The translations under genes were made by a program, and so were the position numbers. From contig OW799234.1 of NCBI GenBank assembly GCA_941918925.1, positions 45,166,412-45,230,411 of the forward strand: a stretch of 64,000 bases of DNA, read 5' to 3'. This DNA is from Phyto melanocephala. Taxonomy: Eukaryota > Arthropoda > Insecta > Diptera > Rhinophoridae. Of this stretch, positions 41,798 through 53,834 are shown in pieces (the first letter of the stretch is position 1; the number at the start of each line of letters is the position of its first letter). The notes beneath the pieces were generated by a model. That model searched no databases, was not told where the DNA came from, and saw nothing but the letters and a program-made list of their open reading frames with translations.

Positions 41798-44700
41798 AAC
41801 ATATGCTGTATACTATGATGTGGTGCGCGTTTGTATGAGCTGTACTTGTACTTGAAAAAAAAAACATATGTACATTTGTCTGCCCATACCGCTACTAATA
41901 CCACTAAAAGTTATAATTTGCTATTTATTATAATTGTTCTGCATACTGAAGCTGCCTCCAGACGGAATGTATTTTCCATATGACTTTACAATCTTGCGAT
42001 TCATATGTAATTACTTATGTCTGTGGTCTTCATGGTTTTTTTTTTGCCCCAGATTTTAAGAACCAATTAACCATTATACATATAAAATTAATTCAGTTTA
42101 AAAATTAAAAGAAACATTTTTTATGCTTTTGCCACCCCGAGAAAAATATGTAGCCACCCTTATGTTTGAACAAATTGTCATTTTACAGATTGTTGATAAG
42201 TTTTGCTTTTACACGTACATATGCAATTGTGTGCTATTTAAACTCTTTTAATTGGCGATAATTGATTTTTGCATGGATTTTGTTTTATCAGTTTTTAAAT
42301 TAATTGGTTTTGTATTCAATTTTGGTAAAAATTATTTTTATGCAAATAAGTTATGAAATGAATTCAACATATTTTATTACACTATTATATACAAACATTT
42401 TTGAAAATATTTACCTAAAAGTAAATTTTTCGCCTTTTTTTTTAATTAATAACAAATTTAAAATCTTACTCATATTTAAAACACATGTCGTCTGAAGGCA
42501 CTTTAAGTAAACACATTGAGTTCACAAGAGAGACAAATACTACGAACTTTACAAAGCACATCTGAGTAATTACAAAATGTATTACCGTTGAATATGATTT
42601 ATATCTGAAAGGTGAGAAGCATGTATTTGTATAAATTAACGGTAGTTTAGGATGATGTTAGTTGCTTTAATTTTGGATTGGCGAGCTATTGCCAATTATG
42701 AAAAACAACATTATACCTATAAATAACGGGAATACTAACAAATAGAGCGATTATCTTGACTTTATACAAATAAAAAACAAGGCTAGGAAGTATTTTATCA
42801 GCACTTGTATAGAACTTAACGTTAAGGTTGATGTTTTTAACACTGCTTTTGAGATTGTAAATTTATTTAGTCAAATCGACTTAACAATACAATATTGGCA
42901 CAATACTCGGAACTTATAAATCCATCCACTTTTTCCGCAAATACCCTCATTAATGATTTTATTGATGCTTTTGTTATCATTTTGGATAAGGCGTGTTTTT
43001 CAATTATTTTGTTTATGAGCCAAACATCCATCCTAACTTGCCTACGTGGTACAAAATTGACATTATTGTTTGAATACCACTCAAAGTCCTATTTTCTATA
43101 GTGGCATGTTGCTTGTCCTGATGTGAAGTTGTGCGACTACATTAGTTTCCTTACTCATCATACAATAAATGATTTTTTTTAATTTTACTAAAATTGTGCC
43201 CTCGTTCTATTGTTTATAAATTCTTTACCCCATTATGATCTGAAATTTTCTATGCACAAGCGAATCAGAGCATTTAACTTTAGAGCGGTTTTTCTGATAG
43301 AAGTGTTAAGTGCCTTTCGAAAGATTTGTTCGACTTAATTTGTCGAAAGAATATTTGTTGGACCCATTCTTTTCCTAATCCATTTTTGCACTTAATGTTT
43401 GAGATTTTCTTATACTCTTAACTGACTTTTGAAACAGTGTGATAATGAACCCGTACTTTTGTTGCTTTTTTTTTTTTAATATATTGGATTTTTTCTTCAA
43501 ACGTTTAATTTATTTCATGTTATTTTTTTTCTCACAATTTTGACCGAAAATTAAAAATTATTATTTAATAAAAGATAATATTCGACATATATTAAAAAGC
43601 AAACATGATTAGAAGCAAAATAATTTGTTCAACCAAGGATATGTTTTGGCTGGAATAGTGTGCATAAGTTTTTTTCTGGCTCAGTCTTTATAGTAGGACC
43701 ATTGGCAAAACTTGGGACATAAATACGAAAAATACTGCCTAGCCGGTTAAAATGATTCTAAGTCCACTTTACATTCTTCAAGAGCATCCAGCAAGGCGCA
43801 GCAATGCTTATTAGTTACGATGTTTGTTGCACTTCTTCTTCACATACGCTCACCTGGTTTTCGGCGGATCTCCTGGCTGAGCTGGTGTCCCAAAATATGG
43901 TGATCATTCAGATAGCTGTCAATGCATAGAAACCAATTCTCAGTGTAGCATTTAGAGGCTCAAATAAAGTGTAACATTGAAATGTTTCCTACACAATTAA
44001 GCGGGTATAGCTTTGTACAACTGATTGGTGTACATATTTTAGCCAAGGAAACTAGTTATTTCATAACAAGTCTCAACTTTAATTATTTGCTTAAAGCTAG
44101 GATTAATTTATTTTATAAAAAATTAATCAACCATCGAATACATTTTTTATTTCTCCAACATTACAACACTAATAAGTTTCAACTACTTCAACTGTAAACA
44201 AAAATATTTTCTCTGAATTTTATTATTAAATTATTTATATTTGTTTGCAACAAAGTTATAATTAGAAAACGAAAAACATTAGTAATATTTTTGTAGTTTT
44301 ATTAAAAAATACACATTATAATTTGGTTTTATAGTGAAATTCAAATTTGATAAATGTTACAGATTGTTTTCTAATACAAAAAACATTTTTTTAACAAAAA
44401 ACTTTGCTTAAGGTAAACGACCACAATAACGCATTTTTGACCACTGAAAAATGATGTGAGCATTATCCGAATAATTTATTAAATTATTTTCTATAAAAGT
44501 TAACTTTGCAAACATTGTTTAAACATTTAAAAATTTATCAACGGTTATTGAAAAATTTCGAAAAAATTAAACCATTTCTCCGTAATTTTTAAAATATAGC
44601 AAAAAGCTTATAAATAACAATTTTAAAGCAAGAACTTACAATTACATGCAAATAATTTAAAATTTATCTTACATTTTTTCTATACAAACTAGAACACAAC

Positions 44701-45764
44701 AAAAGTTAATAATTTAAATTGATTTCCAAATATTTTGGGATCAGAATATTCATATAGTTATTAAGATTTATTTCCTTATTATTTATACAATTAGCAACTT
44801 CTTTGTGCTTTAAAACTATGTATGTATACCTTAAAAATATTATTGCCCAACAACATTTCCATGAATAAATATTTACAGGGGTGTGTTTATTTTATTAAAT
44901 TTTTTTGTGCTTCTCAGTCAATTTAAACAATTATTTAGCATATTTTTGATTTTAAACATTTTAGTGTGACGCCACATCATACTACACCACAATTAATTTA
45001 CTGTTGATTTAATTAAGTTCATTAGTTTTAATTATAATTTGATTTAATTTTCTTAAACAGAAAAACTTCTTTTTCTGTGAAATAGTTACTAACAGCTTTA
45101 ATTAGAAACAACAAATCTGTGAAAAATCAATCAACCGAAATTCAAATCAAAATATTTGCAAGAAAATGTTTTAATTAAAGTAGATTTAATTCATGTAGTA
45201 GATGTTACTTTATTGTACATTTTCAGTGAATCTATATTTTAGTTAATGTTACAAAAAATACTTTTTGATTTGTACAACAATTACCATTATCAATTGAATT
45301 GGAAAAGAATAACAAAAAGATAGTGTGGCTCTACAATTGCAAGTGTTTGAAGCACCACTACTGAACGCAGTCACTACTACTGTTGCAATCGTTTCATTTC
45401 TTTATGTGAAATGTTCATTTCCACTTGATAAGTTGTACATACTTCCGGAATTTTGTCAGTATTTCTCTTTTGATTAAGGTATAATAATATGTTTGTGTGT
45501 GTATCAATTACTGTGGTAGGGTGTGTTTTTTTTTAATACTAGTTTATGCCGTTTCTATGGACTTATTGTGGCTTCCAACTTTTGTCCTCTGTGTTAGTTT
45601 GTTGATTTTTCTGCTAATTTAACAATAAAGAAGACTAAAGCTTCACTTTAATGCTGGCTTATTCTTATTTTATACTGGCTTTTATACTTTTAGTTTTAGT
45701 CTTTTTTAAGCTGTTAGCCGTCTGCTTTTATCAGTTTCACTGAATGTAATTGTTATACCCTTCG
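41798..45764. other. AT-rich intergenic DNA with one orphan open frame
   Basis: Featureless except for a minus-strand frame of about 75 codons near 42855-43085 that includes PRRQVRMDVWLINKIIEK. That looks like a decayed protein-coding fragment but matches no family I can name. The short GC-richer stretch at 43740-43900 might likewise be degenerate coding DNA. Neither can be assigned. Confidence 0.3.
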
Positions 45765-46695
45765 CCTGTGTTGCCAAGGGTATATATAGCTTTGTCATTA
45801 AGTTGGTAATTTCTACAATATTGATATCCGACCCCACAAAGTATATATTATCTGAAAGCTTTTTACTAGCAAAGTCGATTGAACCATGTCCGACTGTCTT
45901 TCTGTCCTTTTGTCCGTCTTTCCATGTGTTGGTTAAAATAAACTTTTATAAGCCCTCCAATACTACTTAGATCTGCGTGTGGTGTCATATTATTGCAAAT
46001 ATCCGGGAATGAATAGCTATTAAAATTCGGAACGACTGTCTCTGTTTTTTCCCATAATTTTACCACAAAAATTTTTCAGTCCCAGGTTATTTTTATAGAG
46101 ATATTTGTTACTAGTTTCTAGATATGATATGCCTCTAGGGATATTCTTACAGAATTTTTGATAAATCAGTCACTAACCGACAAAGTTATAAGCAAAAATA
46201 ATTTTGAAAAATATATATTTTTTTCAAATCTATTAAATTGTTAAAGCTCCCAATTCATTTTGTTACAGGCTAAAGATATCAGAATACAAACTGTAGCCTC
46301 AAAAAAAACTGACAAATCGGTATAAAACTAACTGAGATATATATATACAAATGTTTTGGTGTTGTTGTCTAAAATTAGCAAACGAAGATCAAATTTTTCA
46401 GCTTTTGAGCAACAGGGAGGAATGATATACATAGGTATCGAAAGTTAGTGCTGAACTAGCAGAATATAAGGCACTATAAAAAGTTTGAAAAGAATTGGCT
46501 GCAATTTTTTCAACCGCATTATCATTGGTATCCAATAATAGGGCTTTACTAGTAGAATAGAGGCAATAATGTAAAAACTTAAAATCAAATATAAAGAAAA
46601 TGGCATATAACATGAAATCTGAAATCTAAGCTGAGCTACATGATGGTGCAGGGTATTATCAGATTCGGCACGGCCTAATCTTGCACTCTTACTTT
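45765..46695 (-). repeat. Interspersed repeat family 2, copy
   Basis: Starts 'cttcgcctgtgttgccaagggtat' and ends 'ggtattatcagattcggcacggcctaatcttgcactcttac', the reverse of the family-2 start at 589 and 60183. Contains the GTCCGTC tract and the 'gtgttggttaaaataaactt' block shared with 3.3 kb and 35.8 kb. Non-coding. Confidence 0.65.
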
Positions 46696-48053
46696 TTTAA
46701 CCCTAAATTATTTATGTGTGTGTGTGCATATGGTTGTGTGTGCATTCGAGTTTAAATACTATATAGTTTAGGTATTGGTCTTTAAACAGGTTATGTTTTG
46801 TTTCTGCTACTATAGTTGTTTGTTTATAAATTTTTATATTTAAAAGTTTTGATCTTAACTCAAGATTTTTGTACAACTATTAAAGTCAATAAGTATATTT
46901 GGTGCTTTTATTTGCTCTAATTATAGTTTCAGTTTTTCTTTTTTTTTTAAATTTAGTTGTGTTGTTTAAATTGCTTTTTTTTAACAGCACTCATTTAGCC
47001 ATTAAATTATATCGACCCCAGTGCCCAAAATATTACAAAAACAAAATTTTACATGAAACCGTTTTTATTATTTTAAAATAAACAAAAACGTAAATAACAC
47101 TGCTACATACGATAAAATATACACAGTGTTATGTTCATAACTAAAACAGTTATCGCTATAATATTTGATCAGCCGACGGATTAATGGATGTAGAACCAAT
47201 TTGCATAAAAAAGTCGATTTCTAAAAAAACGTATCATACGATAATTTTGCATTCATACTTATATCTTTTGTTTTTTAAATTATATAAAATTGGTTACAGC
47301 AGATTTAGCAGATTGACAATCATCCTCAGGTATTTCGCTTTTGTACAGATTGTGTTTCCTTTTTGCGAAGTGGGCTTAAGCTCTGCTACAGCTAGACATC
47401 GACTTTGCTCTATTGTAAAATCTTTTTATATATATCCTCTTTATATCCTCAGTTATTCAAAGAAAAAAAAAAATAATTTGTAACTACAACTATTTATTTC
47501 GCATATACAATTTAAATTTTATTTAATACTGGATCTACATTGATATTTGTAAATACAAATATGAAATTCGTAACTTACCAAAAATATTAACTGTGTATTT
47601 TTAATAATAAACAAATTTGAGGCATTAACGTATTAGCGTTTAGCTACAAGAAATATTTCAATATATTTATTTAACAGTCATATTTTACTTTCCTTTTATT
47701 AAAAAAGTGCTTGTTAAATTTAATAAAAAGTAATTTGTTTTATTGATAAACAAAATTTAATATTTTTTTAATCAAAACCTTCGATAAAACAATTGTCAAT
47801 ACTTATATTTTAAAGGTATTTAATTTGAAACGTTGTTGTACTAACAATCAATTTTGCCAGATTTTATAAATATTTTTACCCACATTTAAAATATATAGTT
47901 TAATTCAGTAATGAAATAAAATGATTTTTAACATTTTTGCAAATAAAAGAGGTAATTAAATTTAAAATATAAAATAATATATGTATATATATATTTAAAG
48001 GAATGCTTTAGAATTTAATTTGTTAAGGTTAATAATTTGTCCGGTTTTTTGCC
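46696..48053. other. AT-rich intergenic DNA, no gene seen
   Basis: Simple-sequence-rich; the open frames at 46899-47081 and 47184-47483 show no recognisable domain. Confidence 0.45.
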
Positions 48054-48057
48054 TTAA

Positions 48058-48788
48058 CCCTTTCGACCCGACATTCGAATAGCAATGCTAAAATAAAATT
48101 TTTTATATCAGCAGGTTATTTAAGCAATATATAACTTGTTGGTAGAAGAAAAAATTGGAAAACTATTATGGGGGGGCTTTTTCGCAAAAGGCACCACTTG
48201 CAACAGAGCTTTCGTCGTCTGGTGAATCTTCGTTGTCGCTGAAAACAGATACACCATTTGGTACAAATTCTTCAGAATTTCCTGCAGAAAAATCTTCTAA
48301 ATCGCGTACTATCAGCTTCATCTTCCAAAACTTTTCGAATGTCTTCGGGATCCATTTTCTCGGAAAATAAAACATTTTCTTGAAGACAGGATATCATACT
48401 CAACGGACGAATGGTACATATGTGTACCACCATACCATATGAACGGTACATATGGTACATATAGGTAGCATAAAACAAATGTTTGTTTATAAATATTTAC
48501 CTCCGCAAAAATTTAAATTCTTCTTTATTTTGAATATTTTCTGCAATTTCACGCACAATATTATGCAAAAACCAATTATACACTTCACTATAGTTACGTT
48601 TCAAGTCACAAAAAGCGGTACCGTAAATATAAAAAACAAAAAGAAACATAACGCCACATACTGGAATGTAATCAAGAGAACCTAAAGACTATATGGTACT
48701 TTTCACAACCAAGCAACATTAAATTTGAACCTTTGAGAGATGTTTAAACGTTAAGTGGTACACATATGTAGCATCCGGGTCGAAAGGG
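48058..48788 (-). mobile_element. Internally deleted piggyBac-like element (731 bp)
   Basis: Ends are exact inverted repeats CCCTTTCGACCCG and are directly flanked by TTAA (48054-48057 and 48789-48792), the piggyBac target. CCC termini at TTAA are the family signature. A remnant of the transposase N-terminus lies inside on the minus strand. Subterminal GTACATATG/CATATGTAC words near both ends may be transposase sites. Confidence 0.85.
48166..48355 (-). pseudogene. Truncated, frameshifted piggyBac transposase N-terminus
   Basis: An ATG at 48355 opens MDPEDIRKVLEDEADS; the next portion, VRDLEDFSAGNSEEF followed by a Ser/Asp/Glu-rich run, continues in a different frame. Acidic N-terminal regions of this type precede the catalytic core in piggyBac transposases. 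The core (DDD domain) and Cys-rich C-terminus are missing, so this copy cannot encode a working transposase. Confidence 0.6.
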
Positions 48789-48792
48789 TTAA

Positions 48793-49717
48793 ATCATTTT
48801 AAAAAAATATTTGAATAAACAAAAAAATTTCCGATTTCTTTGGAAACTCCGAAGTAAAAATAAGTATTATTAAAAAAAATACCCACAGGGTTCATTTCTA
48901 GAGTATCCTATTCATTTGAAGTAAACTGAAATATTTTTTAAGTCTCCGATACCACCAACCACTAAAAGAAGAGGCTGTATGTGATTCGAGCTTCAGCAAA
49001 TGAAATTTTACTTCTAATTCCCCAGAGCTTTTTCCTACTTCATTATTATATTATGAACAATAAAATGAGCTGATCAGCTAAAACAAACAGATATAAAAAA
49101 TTACTCTATTTTTTCACGATCTGAGCAAATCGAGCAAAGTCTTTTATATACTAATACGCTACGAAAAATGTTTTACACAACGAGTATCTATGAATAATCT
49201 AACTAATTTAAACGAATGGTTATTTCACGCACTCATAAAACAAATCTAGTAGTCCGCACTTAAATCAATCCGTAGCGGTGTCAGAAGTACGGTAAGTACG
49301 GATTTTTTTAAACCAAGTACAAAATTCTTGATATAAGAATGAATGTGTCAAGTACGAATTTCTTTATTTTAGGAATAGTTAAGCCGTAAAAAGCTTGATT
49401 TTAAGAATTATTAGAACAAGATTCATTCAAGTATAAAGGAGATTGAATTAAAAATGCGTTTGTTTCAAGAATTCATAACTTGTTATGTTCGTTGTATAGT
49501 ACAGTACAGGGAAGGAAAATGGCTTTTATGATTTTGTACCAAGTATGAAAACAAAACGTACTTTTTAGGCCATGACGGTACCATTTTTTTAATATTTTTT
49601 TAATAAAAACATAAATTTAACAAAAATGTTTATTAAAATTCAGAAGTATACAATAAAAAAAACAGAAACTTAACAAAAATATGTATAAAACTCCAGTACA
49701 CAATAAACAAGCAAGAG
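48793..49717. other. Intergenic DNA, no gene seen
   Basis: AT-rich host sequence with short direct repeats of 'aagtac' words around 49290-49560. Nothing else supported. Confidence 0.4.
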
Positions 49718-52394
49718 CACTATATTCGGCTGTGCCGAATCTTTTATACCCACCACCAATTTTGTGTACATTTAAAGCACAATATTTATTATTTTGTTAA
49801 TCGCAATAGAATAATCTCTTTATAATAAAATATGTATCACTTTCTTTGTAGAGGGTGGTTAAATTTTAAGGGCCCATGTTGAAGGTGAACCACACCTAAA
49901 CTTCAACTTTTTTCTTGCATTTCATTCGACATTTCTCAATCTCAGACTAACTCAATTTGAACCGTGGAAAGATACGCAATCGAGAGACGCTTTTAAATAT
50001 TAAAGATTTTTATAAAAATGGGCGTTCAAATAAAAATGCATTTTGTGCATTTCGTGATTATTTTGGTCAACAAAATCGTTCGAATTCGTCCACAATCATG
50101 AGAATTGAAAAAAATATTTAAATGTCTGCAAAGCAGGTCTGTATGAAATGTGAAAACATCTGTGAATGCCATCTTAGTTCGTTGAATGGGAATCATTGCT
50201 GTTTTTCACGATAACGTGGCAAAAGAGCAAGCAACCTCGACTCATCAACGTGCCCAACAATTGAGCATCAACAGTGTTATTGAAAATATGGACTATCGGA
50301 TCGAGGTGTGCTGCCTAGGTTGGGGGGGCCATTTGGCCGATATTTTGTTCCATACATAATTGAAGCATACAAATATTATCGTTATAAAAATAAATGATAA
50401 TAATTTCATAATAATTTTTTTCAAAACTTCGGTATGCTAGAAAAATGTTCTCGTAAATTTAATCTTTTAATGAAAGTGGCCGTTAAAATACGCGTGTCAA
50501 TAAAGTTTCTGCTAATAAACATAACTTAGATATTTCAATATAGTCCTTTAGTATTCCAAAATCTTTATTCATAGAGAATTTACATGAATTTAAGAGGAAA
50601 GTTTTATCTACGAAATAGTGCTAATTTATATTTGTTATCTTATGTTCTCCTGAAGTTATGCTCTATTAAAAATGGGAATTTAGGAAAATTTTGACATAAG
50701 TAAAAAAAAATTATCTCTAAACATCATAAACAATTTATATTCATGTACTAATGGCTAACAAATTTTAAAATTATACAAAACTTGTTTCGTTTGAAAATCT
50801 TTTAAAAGCAAAATGTTATAGAAGTTTAAAAATCAAAATCTTACTAATAAATTTCCCGTTTTAGCAAAATGCTGAGAATGTATATTTTGAATCACCGTGT
50901 GATAATAATATAAAAATATGTATCACTTTCTTTGTAGAGGGTGGCTTAATTGTAAGGGCCAATTTTAGAAAGTCTATGAATGCCTTCTTAGTTCATGGAA
51001 TGGGAACCACTGCTGGTTTTTGCGATAGTGTGGCAAAATAGCAGTCAACCTCTACTCATCATCATGCCCAACAATTGATCATCAACATTGTCATTGAAAA
51101 TTTGGACTATCAGATAGAGGAGTGGCGCCAAGGATGTGGGGGGCCATTTGGCCGATATTTTGCTAAATGCATAATTGAACCATACAAATATTATCATTAT
51201 AAAAAGAAATGATAATAATTTCTTAAATAATTTGTGTTTTATTTAAAAACAACATCAGCCCTTAAAATTTAACCACCCTTTTTAACTTCGATATGCTACT
51301 AAAATGCTTTTGTCAATGTAGTCTTTCAATGAAAGTGGGCGTTAAAGTAGGCGTGTCAATAAAGTTTCTGCTAATAAATACAACTTAAATATTTCAATAT
51401 AGTCCTTTATTTTCCCAAAAACCTTGTGAATAGAGAAATTACATGAATTTAAGATAAACCGTTATATGGGAGGTAGGCGTTAAAGTGGGCGTGTCAGCTA
51501 AACTTTTTGGCACAACAATTACATTGATTAGAAGGATATACGTAGCAAATTTGATCATCATACCTCTAATTTTAACGGTTTTATGAGCTTTTAAATTTCA
51601 TTAACGGTAGATAACGTGAAAAGTGGGCGTTATAGTAGGCGTGTCAAAGTTATTTTTGCGAATGAGTACAACTTAGGTGTTTCAATATAGCCCTTTATTA
51701 TTCCAAAATCTATATTAATAGAGAAATTATATGAATTTTTGGTAAAACGTTATATGGCAGGTGGGCGTAAAAGTGGGCGTGGCACATTGATTTTCCGTTA
51801 CAAAAAAGCGTCTCACCAAAAACCAAAGTGTGCAAAATTTCAGAGTCGTACATCAAATTTTGTTGCTTTTATGACGTTTTTGTTTTTAAATATACCGAAA
51901 AATACACTGTGCGGTATAAATTTTCGTACATTTTGATCGATAACTCCCCTCCTAATACATAGATTTAAATGATTTTCGGGGGACAATATTGTTTTTACTC
52001 AGGAAATATATATTCGAAGTTTCATGAGTCTACGTTAATGCATTTGGACACAATTCCGTTTTATTCGATGTTTGAAGGACACGGTTTTTTCGACCTAGTC
52101 TTGCTTTTCGAGCTATAACTCTCTTCCTAATATTCCGATTTAGCCCAATACCAAACAAACCTTGTCTATAAGAAAGATTCTGGCAAAATTTGAGCCCCCT
52201 AGCTTTTTCGGTGCGACCTCTATCGTGCTTTCAACAGACGGACAGACGGACGGACATAGCTAGATCGTCATCAAATCAAACCCTGATTCAGAATATATAT
52301 ACTTTATGGGGTCTAAAATGGATATTTCGATGTGTTACAAACGGAATGACAAAATGAATATACCCCCACCATTTTTTTGGTGGCGGGTATAAAA
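49718..52394 (+). repeat. Interspersed repeat family 1, copy B (2.7 kb)
   Basis: Almost base-for-base copy of 39097-41797. Differences I noted are a few substitutions (for example GTCATT/GTTATT in the first mariner piece), a 6-base loss in CCCATTTTCAATACC, and one less 8-base GACGGACA unit. The same nested mariner pieces and the same 65-codon frame (51739-51936) are present. The flanking DNA differs, so the unit moved or was copied as a discrete piece. Confidence 0.9.
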
Positions 52395-53320
52395 ATATTA
52401 AATATTACATCCATTTTAATAGTTTTAATTTATTAAGAGAACGAACAAATTGGGCCTATGGCCCATGGTTTAAAATTATAATTGCAACTGTATCAAGCAA
52501 TTTTTCAAATTTATTAAATTTTTTATTTACAATTGTTCAATTCACAACCTATCGTACAAGCCACATCATATAGGATACTTGCTTCAACATGTTGAATAAT
52601 ATCTACAATACCATTTCCATCTCTGATACATTTATATGAAATCGTAATATTGGTATAGGAATTATCCAGACAGCTAGTAAAATTATTGTTAATTCAACGA
52701 CATACACGCATAAAATAGGTTTTGAATTGAACAAAAAAATATGTGTTAATGGCAACGCAATAATAGTGTATTACTTCATAATGTATTTTGTGACTATACA
52801 AAAGTAGTGTTAAGTGTTAAGAAGATTAGAGCATGTGACAAGGCAAAAATGTTTCCACTAAATATTTTAATGTAATGCAAATCTTATGTAGTGCAGACCA
52901 TACACATAAATATTTTTTTTTATTGAACTTCATAAAAAACACCTTTTTTAAAAATAATTTGTGTTGTTTTCTTGCAATATCTTTAATTGTAATGTTTTGG
53001 TTGTTAAGGAAATTGAGATTTGTTTCTTTTTTATTTATTCTTAATTGACGCTAGTGTTGAAAAATTCAAAATTCTAAGCTTATTCTTACATATATATAGA
53101 AAGTGCATACAGATATTATATATTGAAATTTAAAGATAAAAAGAAGATTCGTTACATTTATTTTGCACAGCAGTGTAATACTTATATACACGAACAGAGT
53201 AAAATTTTTATTAAAAACAAATTTGAGAGAAAATCAAACAAAACAGTAAAATAAATGCAAAGAAAAATATACAATAAACAAAACAATTCATTTTCTGTCA
53301 CTCGCATGTACTTCAATTGA
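52395..53320. other. AT-rich intergenic DNA, no gene seen
   Basis: No recognisable feature up to the TATA box of the peptide gene. Confidence 0.45.
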
Positions 53321-53322
53321 CT

Positions 53323-53330
53323 TATAAAAG
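53323..53330 (+). promoter_or_regulatory. TATA box of the small secreted-peptide candidate
   Basis: TATAAAAG in 'gacttataaaaggcac' with a TCACTTCATTTC initiator-like stretch about 20-25 bp downstream, 86 bp before the ATG at 53409. Good spacing for a short-leader fly gene. Confidence 0.5.
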
Positions 53331-53408
53331 GCACTTGAAAGTCACTTCATTTCTTTCCAATGCTTCTTTTTCTCTGCATGTCTCTGCGTTACACTCATAA
53401 CAGTTAAC

Positions 53409-53702
53409 ATGAAATTTTATTTAGTTTTATTTTTTTGTCTTATTTGGCTTTGTGCGCTCTCTGTTTATGCCACAAGTGAAAATAAAAAAGTAAAACCTAA
53501 TAATAATAATAGTATTAGTGTTATTACAAACATACTTCAATATACGAAAACACATGCAGACAAGTCAATGTTGTGTTTAAGTATTTTCCTTCTCTACCAT
53601 AAAGCTCACATTCATGAGTTGTTGTTTTTTAAGCAGATATTAACTGTGATATTAGCAATATATCATCCGAAAATAATGTTTACGTTTTACAACAACTTTT
53701 AA
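53409..53702 (+). CDS. Candidate small secreted peptide (97 aa)
   Basis: The first 21 residues (MKFYLVLFFCLIWLCALSVY-A) form a textbook signal peptide: one Lys, a hydrophobic core and a small residue at the cleavage site before TSENKK. The mature part starts Lys/Asn-rich (KKVKPNNNNS) and ends hydrophobic, and contains one Cys, so it is not a disulphide-rich peptide. Supporting context is a TATA box with initiator 86 bp upstream and AATAAA at 53829-53834, 127 bp after the stop. That gives a compact one-exon gene similar in form to fly accessory-gland or immune peptides. No homologue is recognised; the frame's second half may not be coding, or an intron may exist. Confidence 0.45.
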   Translation: MKFYLVLFFCLIWLCALSVYATSENKKVKPNNNNSISVITNILQYTKTHADKSMLCLSIFLLYHKAHIHELLFFKQILTVILAIYHPKIMFTFYNNF

Positions 53703-53828
53703 GATGGCTTCAGAGAGATGTTTTTATTTTGTTACTAGAATTTCTTCAACCAAATATGAACAAGTCAAACTCAGTTATAGTCAAGTAGTTAAATGTTGTT
53801 TTTAAAGAAATGTTTCACATTGTTATGA

Positions 53829-53834
53829 AATAAA
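53829..53834 (+). terminator. Polyadenylation signal for the peptide candidate
   Basis: AATAAA within 'gttatgaaataaatacac', 127 bp after the stop. Common in AT-rich DNA, so only supportive. Confidence 0.35.
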
